A stretch of 5,984 nucleotides of DNA from Actinomycetes bacterium (GTDB lineage: Bacteria > Actinomycetota > Acidimicrobiia > Acidimicrobiales > RAAP-2). Both the position numbers and the translations under genes were made by a program. Numbering within the stretch: the stretch's first letter is position 1; each line of letters begins with the position of its first letter. This document shows, one piece after another, positions 1 through 5,984 of the stretch. The notes beneath the pieces were generated by a model. That model had not been told where the DNA came from, did not search any database, and saw only the letters and a program-made list of their open reading frames with translations. The stretch spans positions 1 through 5,984 of the forward strand of contig JAJYMD010000032.1 of the NCBI GenBank assembly GCA_021787255.1, given 5' to 3'.

Positions 1-23
1 AGAACGGTGCTCCGGGGGTATCC

Positions 24-47
24 GTGACTCACACGGTGACTCACACG
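24..47 (+). repeat. Two perfect tandem copies of a 12-bp unit
   Basis: GTGACTCACACG occurs at 24-35 and again at 36-47 without a gap. The pair is flanked by a second direct repeat of 14 bases, CGGGGGTATCCGTG at 13-26 and CGGGGGTGTCCGTG at 48-61, which differ at one base and overlap the first tandem unit by three bases. The function is unknown. It could be a small slippage product or a binding site array in the region after the last minus-strand gene. Confidence 0.6.
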
Positions 48-135
48 CGGGGGTGTCCGTGGCCGTGGCATTGAGCAGACCTATCTCCGCCCCGGGGCCC
101 GCGAGATCAACGCGCTGGCTGAACTCGCCTGCTGA
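40..135 (+). other. Possible 3' tail of a broken plus-strand gene
   Basis: One plus-strand frame is open from 40 to a TGA at 133-135. Its last 20 codons (73-132) read EQTYLRPGAREINALAELAC, with 17 of 20 third positions G or C. This looks like a real protein C-terminus, but the frame is closed by a TGA at 37-39 inside the tandem repeat. It would be a remnant, or a gene frameshifted by the repeat, converging on the 511-residue gene. Such a short stretch can also be chance in GC-rich DNA. Confidence 0.2.
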
Positions 136-150
136 GTCTGGCGCGGATTC

Positions 151-1686
151 TCAGGTGGGCAGGCGGGGGGCGTCCATGAACCTCAGGACGTGCAGGAGCG
201 CCAAGTGGGCGAGCCGCGCTGGCACTCGTCCGTCATGCGTGGCGAGGAGTGCCACCTCCCGCGGGTCCCTGGCGTGCTTCTGGTACGAGTGGCTCGCGTT
301 GCGCGTGAGACGGAGGAGCAGGGCGTACGCGCGATCCCGAGCCACCCGGTCGGGAGCACCGGACTTGGATGGCAGCTGAACGAAGTCCTCGTCGACGTAG
401 GCGGGCGAGAACCCGTCGACGGCCACCCGCAGCGCATCCACAGCCTCTGCACACCTCGGCAGCAGCCAGGGCCTCGCATCGGCCGGAAGGCGAGACTCCA
501 GTCGGGTCAGGGCGGACTCGACATTGCGCAGCGTCACCATCCGGTTCCAGTCATCGAAGCCGAGTCCGTCCAGGACATCGAGCACGTCGAACAGGAGCAG
601 CGAGCGGACGAAGTCTTCCCTGGGCTGCGTCAGGATGGTCTGGAGCGAGATGAACAGCCGTTCGAGACTCATCAGCACGCCGATCTGACGCGCGGGAACG
701 AAGGCCCCGCTTACGTCCCGGTACGACGCCGGGTCGAGCGCGAGCGCAAAGAGGTCGTTGAGGCGCTGGACCCACCACCGCAGCCCCGCCTCCGCCGAGC
801 TGGCCGGCAGCGAACTCGGCGCGAGGGCAGTCTCCGCGGCCACGTACGAGTGGGCCCGGAACACGTCGATGGGCTCGGGTGCCTGCACTCCCTGGCGCAG
901 TCCTGGCAGCGGCACACCGAACAGGAAGACAAGGCTGCCGCCGACGCGGTAGCTCGAGATGCCCGCCAGCCACGGCGACAGCGTGAGCAGCGCCGGTTCG
1001 AGATACGCCGGGAACCCCAGCAGCTGGGATCGCATGAAGCTCAGGCCCGCAGGGAACAGCCGGAGACTCACCGGTGCAAGCTCCAGGTTGAGCGGGGTCA
1101 CGCCGGCGGCGAACAGGGCACGCGCGGCGCCGAGGCGACCCTGCAGTGCGTCGGCGAACTCGACCAGCCATGCGCCGGCCGCAGGCCATGCCGTGATCAT
1201 TTGCACGAAGGTCTGCTGCGCGAACGTCGCCACCGCCTCATCCGGCACCGTCATGAACTGCAGCCGAAATGCCACGAGCGGGTCCTCGGGCTGCGTCGGT
1301 TCGCGGACTTCCCGGAGGTTGCTGATCGCCAGACGCAGGTCCGGCGACTGAATGCTGTCCTGCTCACGGAGCTTGGCGAGCGGCTCCCAGGAGCGATCGC
1401 GCGCAGCCGTCGAGGCGTCGGCCAGCTTCGTCAGGCGGAACAGATCCGGGCGTCGACTCTCGTAGCTCTCGATCGTCCTCACCCAGACGGCGCCACGCAT
1501 CCTCCGCACGCGCCACTCAGCGCGACTCGCGAACTCGTCCACTGGCATCGCGAACTGCGCTGGGTAGTCGATCCTCGTCCAGGTGCTCGCTGGCGACGAG
1601 GAGCCCGACCCTGTCGTCTGGGTGCCACCCGACTCGTCGGTATCTCCGGCCATGCCACCATTGTGGCTGTTGCGCCATGACACCAT
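151..1686 (-). CDS. Hypothetical 511-residue protein downstream of res, with a C-terminal RNxxH motif
   Basis: I do not recognise this family. The product is 511 residues if ATG 1686 is used. A second ATG at residue 12 (1653) is equally possible, because neither has a convincing ribosome binding site: a GGTGG lies almost against each. Residues 13-35 are rich in Gly, Ser and Thr and look disordered, so the folded part probably begins near residue 36. The rest is Leu/Ala/Arg-rich and looks mostly helical. Residues 190-265 are fairly hydrophobic but broken by Pro and charged residues, and I do not call a membrane segment. Near the C-terminus is R462-N463-A-S-H466, preceded by R459, followed by a Leu/Ala/His-rich helical tail. 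This loosely recalls the RN...H motif of HEPN-type RNases, but the spacing from R462 is three residues rather than the usual four to six; only R459 to H466 fits (six). The gene follows res on the same strand after a 118-bp gap with no clear terminator, so co-transcription is plausible. It could be an accessory part of the restriction locus or an unrelated neighbour. The frame is certain to be coding; the function is unknown. Confidence 0.8.
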   Translation of the reverse strand: MVSWRNSHNGGMAGDTDESGGTQTTGSGSSSPASTWTRIDYPAQFAMPVDEFASRAEWRVRRMRGAVWVRTIESYESRRPDLFRLTKLADASTAARDRSWEPLAKLREQDSIQSPDLRLAISNLREVREPTQPEDPLVAFRLQFMTVPDEAVATFAQQTFVQMITAWPAAGAWLVEFADALQGRLGAARALFAAGVTPLNLELAPVSLRLFPAGLSFMRSQLLGFPAYLEPALLTLSPWLAGISSYRVGGSLVFLFGVPLPGLRQGVQAPEPIDVFRAHSYVAAETALAPSSLPASSAEAGLRWWVQRLNDLFALALDPASYRDVSGAFVPARQIGVLMSLERLFISLQTILTQPREDFVRSLLLFDVLDVLDGLGFDDWNRMVTLRNVESALTRLESRLPADARPWLLPRCAEAVDALRVAVDGFSPAYVDEDFVQLPSKSGAPDRVARDRAYALLLRLTRNASHSYQKHARDPREVALLATHDGRVPARLAHLALLHVLRFMDAPRLPT

Positions 1687-1804
1687 CCACCGGGTTCAGC
1701 CCGTCCCGAGTTCAAGTCGCGCATTTCCGACAGCTTGGACCGACGGTTTGGCAAGGGCCAGTCGAGCCAGTAGCCGCTTGCGCTCGCCGACCAGCCGGGG
1801 ACTG
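1687..1804 (-). other. Gap between res and the 511-residue gene
   Basis: This 118-bp gap has no convincing promoter and no terminator with a T-run. A 4-bp stem at 1691-1703 is too short to matter. A minus-strand frame that begins inside the end of res continues to a stop at 1696-1698. Its part past the res stop reads as a basic, helix-like peptide (ERKRLLARLALAK and onward), which may be a remnant or chance. The absence of a terminator fits read-through from res into the next gene. Confidence 0.35.
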
Positions 1805-4495
1805 CTATCCGCTGGCCCGGTCCTCAGGGGCTCCGCAAGCGTCCGCGAAGGCCCGAGCCGGCGCGAGGTCCGACGCGAGTACGTCATCGCCCGTCGTGAA
1901 GACCATCCGGTAGTCGAGCCGATCCCGGTTCTGCTCGACGATGGCCTCTATCGCCCGTGCCTTCAAGCCGCGCTGCCCCTCCACGGGATCCTCGCGTGCC
2001 TGTTCCCGCTTGATCTCGACCAGGAACCACCGATCGTCGTTGCACCGCAGGAGGAAGTCGGGCGAGTAGTGACTGAGCCGGCCGTCTTCGCGCTCGTAGT
2101 CGAACACGAGGTCGGTCTTATCAGGTGAAGTCAAAGCACCGATGAAGTAGACATCGACGACCTTCGAAGGCCGCTCGTTGAGCAGAGCGAGGAGCCGATC
2201 GAAGTAGCCCACCTCGGGCTTCGAGTCGAAGTTGTACGGCTGGTAGTGGAACCCGTAGCCTGCCGGGTTCTCGCGGATGACATGCTCCGGCCCGAACACC
2301 AGCGCGGCCCGGTCCTCCGGGTAGCTGATCTCGGCCTCGAACGCTTCCGAGCCGTCGGACTCGACAACGCGATCGAAGCCCTCGCGCTTGACGATCCGGA
2401 GCGCGACGTCCTCGACAACGTCGACCGCCTCGTATCCGCCACGCGATGTCTCGAGTTGCCGCCCAAGGTCGGGCAGATGGGCCAGCGGGATCTCGACGGT
2501 CTCGCCGCCGTAGGCGGCGCGAAGTGTCCGGACTATCGGGGCCGGCGGGACGTGCGCGTTGGCCGCGAGCGTCACGGCGGCCGCGTAGAGGTCGACCGTC
2601 TCGACCGGCATCTCGACCACGATCGCGTCGCCGACGGCCCGAAGCACTCGCTTGGTTGCAGCCTGCGGGCCTAACTCCAGGATGGAGCCTCGAAGCTCAG
2701 CGGCCGCCGCGGCCGGTGGCCGAGAGAATGCGATCCGGTCCGTGGCCGCCGGGAGCGCGCGGAGAACGTGGCGTGTGCGCCGGAGCACCATCGACGGGAG
2801 GTCGCTCTTGGCAGGATTGAGGCGGACCCGATCGTGCCGCGTCGCCCGCGCGGCGCGATCGAGATCACCAAGCGTCTCGCCGTACGTCTCCTGGAGCTGG
2901 CGTTCGAGGATCGGGCGGTTGTCCGCTGAGAGGTAGATGCGGGCCGGGCGCTCGTTGCCGGGGACCTGGCGCAGGCAACGGCTGGCTGCCTGGAGCACGA
3001 AGTTGTTCGACGAGGTGAGGCGCCGCGCGAGGGCGGTGGCGAACAGGCTCGGGCAGTTCCAGCCCTCCGTGCCCTTGTTCACGAGCAGGATGACCCGATG
3101 CTCTGAGGACGGGTCGTTCAGTCGGTTAAAGGCGGCCTCGGCCTCCTTTCCCGTCTTCGACGTGTGCACCAGCACCGAGCTGAGGGGTGCGCCGATGTCC
3201 GCGAGGGTGAGGTCGACGACGGGTCGCAGCTCGTCGACGTCGTCGGTCTGGGGGAAGTAGATGGCGAGCTTCGCGGGTGCGCCGTCCGCGAGCCGGACGT
3301 CGTCGTACTCGGCGAAGAAGTCGCGCACGACGTGGCGGATGAACTCCTGCACCCGACTCTCGCCCACATCGAACGCTTGGATGTTGCCGCCGCGGAGCTC
3401 CTTGAGGATGCCGTCCTCGATCCCCTGGCTCAACCCGTACCACACGACGACGTCCTTGAGCGGCTGGCGCTGGTAGTACGGCGTGCCAGTCGTGTTCACG
3501 ACGACGATGAGGTTCGGGGAGTTCTCGGCCAGGTAGTCGACGGTCTGTCGGACCCGCTTGAGCTCCTTGCCGAGGTCCTGCCCGTAGGTGTGGTGGGCTT
3601 CGTCGCTGAAGACCGCGAGGTGAGGCAGGGAGGCGATGGCCTGGAGGCGGAGGTTCGCCTCCTCCTTCGCCTGGTCCTCGAGGGCCGCGAGCTGGAGCCT
3701 CCCAAGATGGCGCCGCCTTGAGGGCCGTGCCTGGATGCGGATCTTCTCGGTGTTCGTGACGATGAGGTTGAAGCTCGATCCACGGATGACCGGGATGTCC
3801 TTCTCCCCGTCGCGGGTGAACGTCAGCTTCAGCAGCGCGTTGAACGACTTGTAGAGGCGCGGCGGCAGCAGTCGTTCGTATGGGATCCGGGCGAGCTCCC
3901 GCAGCGACTCGATGATCGTCTTGCCAGGAGCGAAGACCAGGGCGTTCTCGACGAACTGCACGCCGTCCTCGCCCGGGTCGGGATACTCGATCGCCATCGC
4001 GAACTCGGTCGCCACGATCGCCCCGATGAGGATCGTCTTGCCGGCCCCCATCGCGAGCGCCAGGATCCAGCTGGGGTAGGCGAGACCGAGGGTCTCCCGC
4101 AGCGCCTCGAGTCGGTGGGCCTGAGCGAACGCATCGTCGGTCGCGATGCGGTCGATGACCGTGGCGAGCCCATCGTCCTCGATGATCCCGCGGAGGGCCT
4201 CTGATGTAAGCCCGAGCGCCTCGCGTCGGGCCTTCGCGCTCGAGAACATTCGCTGGTAGAGCTCCTTGACGTGAGGCGTCCCCTCAACCAGGCGGAGATA
4301 CCAGTACGTCTCGAGGGCCCTGAGCTGGGGTGCCCGCAGGTACCGAAGCGACCCGCTGGCCGGGAACGGCTTACCGAGTTCCTCGTTCTCGACGGCGTAT
4401 TCGAGGATCTCGCCGATCGTCGGGTGGGCGCACGGGTAGCCCGCCGCCCGCCAGGCGGAGACCCGATCAGCAAGCTCCTCGTGAAGCTCCCTCAC
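1805..4495 (-). CDS. res: Type III-like restriction (Res) subunit: DEAD/DEAH helicase with C-terminal PD-(D/E)xK nuclease
   Basis: The 896-residue product has the layout of type III restriction Res subunits, which use ATP to move along DNA and cleave it in complex with a Mod methyltransferase. Visible motifs in order are a Q-motif-like APQLRA (Q57), Walker A MGAGKT (149-154), Walker B DEAH (298-301), motif III TTGTP (335-339), motif V NKGTEGWN (473-480; EGWN/EGWD is typical of type III Res) and motif VI QAASRCLRQ (502-510). Near the end, SPDF (811-814) followed by VEIKRE (826-831) gives a PD...ExK nuclease site with D813, E827 and K829. The length is near the usual 850-1000. The start is GTG at 4495, whose GTGA overlaps the mod stop, so it is probably translated by coupling to mod; the Shine-Dalgarno match is weak. 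The frame is intact with no missing catalytic residue. The spacing from the Q motif to Walker A (about 90 residues) is longer than in many SF2 helicases. A type III-like assignment is firm; real activity depends on a working Mod. Confidence 0.93.
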   Translation of the reverse strand: MRELHEELADRVSAWRAAGYPCAHPTIGEILEYAVENEELGKPFPASGSLRYLRAPQLRALETYWYLRLVEGTPHVKELYQRMFSSAKARREALGLTSEALRGIIEDDGLATVIDRIATDDAFAQAHRLEALRETLGLAYPSWILALAMGAGKTILIGAIVATEFAMAIEYPDPGEDGVQFVENALVFAPGKTIIESLRELARIPYERLLPPRLYKSFNALLKLTFTRDGEKDIPVIRGSSFNLIVTNTEKIRIQARPSRRRHLGRLQLAALEDQAKEEANLRLQAIASLPHLAVFSDEAHHTYGQDLGKELKRVRQTVDYLAENSPNLIVVVNTTGTPYYQRQPLKDVVVWYGLSQGIEDGILKELRGGNIQAFDVGESRVQEFIRHVVRDFFAEYDDVRLADGAPAKLAIYFPQTDDVDELRPVVDLTLADIGAPLSSVLVHTSKTGKEAEAAFNRLNDPSSEHRVILLVNKGTEGWNCPSLFATALARRLTSSNNFVLQAASRCLRQVPGNERPARIYLSADNRPILERQLQETYGETLGDLDRAARATRHDRVRLNPAKSDLPSMVLRRTRHVLRALPAATDRIAFSRPPAAAAAELRGSILELGPQAATKRVLRAVGDAIVVEMPVETVDLYAAAVTLAANAHVPPAPIVRTLRAAYGGETVEIPLAHLPDLGRQLETSRGGYEAVDVVEDVALRIVKREGFDRVVESDGSEAFEAEISYPEDRAALVFGPEHVIRENPAGYGFHYQPYNFDSKPEVGYFDRLLALLNERPSKVVDVYFIGALTSPDKTDLVFDYEREDGRLSHYSPDFLLRCNDDRWFLVEIKREQAREDPVEGQRGLKARAIEAIVEQNRDRLDYRMVFTTGDDVLASDLAPARAFADACGAPEDRASG
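4492..4495 (-). promoter_or_regulatory. GTGA stop/start overlap coupling mod to res
   Basis: Read on the minus strand, the GTG start of res and the TGA stop of mod share the bases GTGA. Only a weak purine run lies upstream of the GTG. Such four-base overlaps usually mean that the downstream gene is translated by ribosomes finishing the upstream one. If mod translation was lost with its 5' end, res expression may also be reduced. Confidence 0.7.
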
Positions 4496-5865
4496 GTGGT
4501 CTCAGGTCTGCCGGTGTCGAGGACGGCGAGGATCTCCTCGCCGAGCATGTCGGTGATCTTCACGGCAATCGTCGCGCCCGCCGTGGCCGGGTCAAGGTCG
4601 TAGGCTCCGGCCACGAAGTCGGTCTTCGCCTCGGGCACGTCGGCGCTCCCGATCCGGAAGACCGTGCCGTCGTAGGCGGGGTCGACGAGGACGCTGTCGA
4701 CCATCATCCGCCAGTCGGTGATCCGTGGTGCGACGATGCCCTCCTGGGCGCCGAGCCGCTCGACGATCGTCGGCGAAAGGAAGTCGTCGATGACGACCCG
4801 GAGCTTGGCATCGCTCCGCTCGAGGTGGACCTCGGCGCTGGCCGCCTGATGGGCGAAGAACTTGCCATACTTCGGGTCGCTGCGCAGCTCGACCAGGGTG
4901 ATCTTGTTGGGCGCCCCGCCCCGGTTGTGCTCGGCGAGCCGAGCGTCACATGCGGTCTCCTTGCCGAGGGCGACGATCGTGATGTCGCGATCCTCGGTCG
5001 GCCGGTTGCGCAGCTCCTGCACCACGGCGTCGATGTCGAGCGGGCTCGTCGGGTGGTCGAAGGGCAGGATCTTGACGAGCTGCCGGCCGAGCGTCCCGTC
5101 GAAGAAGACATCAGTCCGGGAGCGTTGCACCCCGAGCGCCTCGCAGGCCAGTTCGACCGCCTCGTTGTGCTGGATCGCGAGGTCGTAGTCGTTCACCCGG
5201 TACGACGTGAACGCGAGCTGGGCCGGCTCTACGCTGCCGTCGGAGCCGTCGAGGGTCGTCTGGCGCGCGCTGCCCGTGGCCGCCTGCTCGCCGATTACGT
5301 CCATCAGGCGCGTCGCGGTCGTCTGCATCGCGCCCTTGTTGATGTCGCAGGCGATCCAGCGCCGTCCGAGCTTCTGGGCCACGGCAGCAGCCGTCCCCGA
5401 GCCAACGAAGCAGTCGAGGACGATGCCGCCGGGCGGACACGAGGCGCCGACGATCCGGCGGAGCAGGGCCTCGGGCTTCTGCGTTGGAAAGCCGATCATC
5501 TCTGACGACTGATTGTGGATGGGACGAACGTCGAGCCAGATATCCTGAGGTGATCCGCCGGCCTGCTTCGCGTCATCAAGGTAGCGTTTCAGGCGCGGGA
5601 CGCCCCCTTCCTTCGGCCAGTGGATACGTCCCTCGCGATCCAACTCATCAAGCTTCGAAATCGGCACCTTCCAATGATTGCCCCTCGTCGCGGGGTCGAT
5701 CCCGCGCCAAGGCTTTCCGGATTCCCCGTGGCGAGTTCCTGGCGCCATCAGGTCGCCTCGGGCGTAACGTCTCTTGGTGCCCGCCTCGACTTGATCGAAG
5801 AACAGCTCCACGTATCGCTCGTTGAGGGCTGTTCGCTGAGTGTTCCAGGTGCGCTGGTCTGACGA
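4492..5865 (-). pseudogene. mod: Type III-like DNA methyltransferase (Mod), 5' truncated by a mobile element
   Basis: This is the C-terminal part of an N6-adenine/N4-cytosine methyltransferase of the type III Mod kind. Numbering from the GTG at 5979, it shows a GTRHGESGKPWRGIDP stretch (81-96) and GNHWK (100-104), which match the region before motif X in many Mod proteins. Motif X is GFPTQKPEALL (163-173), motif I is LDCFVGSGTAAA (188-199), and the acidic cofactor residue is D212 in ACDI. About 240 further residues (255-495) form a separate C-terminal region of mixed character, perhaps for contact with Res. In this beta-type order the catalytic DPPY motif IV should lie upstream, but none exists: recognisable Mod sequence begins only around TWNTQ (residues 44-48, about 5836-5850). 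Residues 1 to about 38 read through what looks like the end of an insertion element. The open frame runs to the window edge, so a fused product is possible, but a catalytic enzyme is not. The 3' end overlaps res by four bases. A contig or assembly join is the main alternative explanation. Confidence 0.8.
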
Positions 5866-5897
5866 GGTTGGCTCGGGTCTCGTGGAACTTGAGGGGA

Positions 5898-5963
5898 GGG
5901 TCCTCCAGCCCGGAGCGTGAGCTGTCACGCTTCGGGGGACCTGCAAGTCGCACTGGAGGACCC
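5898..5963 (+). promoter_or_regulatory. Inverted repeat that would sequester the transposase ribosome binding site in read-through RNA
   Basis: The 11 bases GGGTCCTCCAG at 5898-5908 are perfectly complementary to CTGGAGGACCC at 5953-5963. The right arm contains the whole GGAGGA ribosome binding site of the ATG at 5965. An RNA entering from the left would contain both arms and hide the site, while one started between the arms would leave it free. IS10 and IS50 are known to block activation by outside transcription in this way. That the same applies here is inference from the complementarity. Confidence 0.5.
5909..5936 (+). repeat. Hairpin nested within the RBS-sequestering inverted repeat
   Basis: Bases 5909-5920 pair with 5925-5936 around the four-base loop GCTG, giving a 12-bp stem with one non-Watson-Crick pair (G5913 with T5932). 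That pair is a G-U wobble in plus-strand RNA but a C-A mismatch in minus-strand RNA, so the structure favours a plus-strand transcript. It starts directly after the left arm of the outer repeat, so the two helices could stack. No T-run follows, so it is not a standard terminator. Confidence 0.55.
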
Positions 5964-5964
5964 G

Positions 5965-5984
5965 ATGCCATCGTCGCACGCCAC
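5965..5984 (+). CDS. Start of a probable transposase gene (first six codons only)
   Basis: ATG at 5965 is preceded by GGAGGA (5955-5960) with a four-base spacer, the best ribosome binding site in the window. The reading frame MPSSHA is open to the window edge. It points away from the broken mod gene, as a transposase would from the left end of an insertion sequence. Six residues cannot identify a family. The call rests on the start signals and on the interruption of mod next to it. Confidence 0.4.

Larger units (their letters stand above)
5866..5984 (+). mobile_element. Left end of a probable insertion sequence, running off the right edge
   Basis: The Mod homology ends within 5850-5890, and the sequence beyond it has a different character. 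It holds an 11-bp perfect inverted repeat (5898-5908 and 5953-5963), an inner hairpin, and a plus-strand start codon with a strong ribosome binding site at 5955-5967, pointing away from the mod fragment. This is the expected layout of an insertion sequence left end: terminal non-coding stretch, then transposase start. The terminal inverted repeat and target duplication cannot be checked because the other end is outside the window, so the boundary is good to about 20 bases only. The family is not determined. The short MPSSHA start loosely resembles IS1380-type transposases, but that rests on a handful of residues. Confidence 0.5.

Noticed and set aside
190..1680. Plus-strand open frame of 496 codons
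   Set aside because: It is antisense to the 511-residue gene along nearly its whole length. Its product is Arg/Gln/His-rich with no motif, as expected for a mirror frame in GC-rich coding DNA.
1583..2128. Plus-strand open frame of 181 codons across the res/511-residue gene gap
   Set aside because: Most of it is antisense to the nuclease end of res, and it has no supported start signal or domain.
4330..5505. Plus-strand open frame of 391 codons
   Set aside because: It lies antisense to the res start and the mod core, which have clear motifs. The product is Asp/Arg/Val-rich without recognisable domains.
151..5865. A BREX or DISARM system
   Set aside because: Only a Mod/Res pair and one unknown gene are seen. 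No phosphatase (PglZ), Lon-like protease, DrmA/B or phospholipase D genes are present.
5909..5936. Hairpin as a rho-independent terminator
   Set aside because: No T-run follows on either strand, and the structure fits better inside the larger RBS-hiding fold.
5866..5979. The first 38 or so residues of the mod open frame as a true N-terminus
   Set aside because: The start is a GTG without a ribosome binding site, the peptide does not resemble Mod proteins, and the DNA is better explained as the end of a mobile element.
1..5984. tRNA, rRNA or CRISPR sequences
   Set aside because: I saw no cloverleaf or conserved rRNA stretch. The only tandem repeat (24-47) has two adjacent units and no spacers.

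Overview
The window is GC-rich bacterial DNA with strong G/C preference at third codon positions. An actinomycete or similar high-GC host is plausible, but nothing here fixes the taxon. The three main genes all lie on the minus strand and read from right to left: a type III-like modification (Mod) methyltransferase, a type III-like restriction (Res) helicase-nuclease, and an unrecognised 511-residue protein. This is an accessory defence locus rather than a housekeeping region.

Right edge (about 5860-5984): the Mod homology stops abruptly near 5850-5870. The DNA beyond it looks like the left end of an insertion sequence entering from the right. It has a perfect 11-bp inverted repeat, a 12-bp-stem hairpin nested inside it, and a plus-strand ATG at 5965 with a strong GGAGGA ribosome binding site four bases upstream. 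That reading frame leaves the window. The mod gene appears to be cut by this element and has lost the part that should carry the catalytic DPPY-type motif IV.

Centre: the mod remnant (4492 to about 5865) keeps methyltransferase motifs X and I and a C-terminal region of about 240 residues. It overlaps res (1805-4495) by four bases (GTGA), which suggests translational coupling. The Res protein is intact, with superfamily 2 helicase motifs and a C-terminal PD-(D/E)xK nuclease motif. In type III systems Mod supplies sequence recognition to Res, so if no complete mod exists elsewhere, res is probably an orphan and the system is dead or repurposed.

Left: after a 118-bp gap comes the 511-residue gene (151-1686). 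It looks mostly helical and carries an RNxxH motif near its C-terminus. Its place directly after res, on the same strand, makes it a candidate third member of the operon. The last 150 bases (1-150) hold a short tandem repeat and perhaps the tail of a broken plus-strand gene. I see no RNA genes or CRISPR array.
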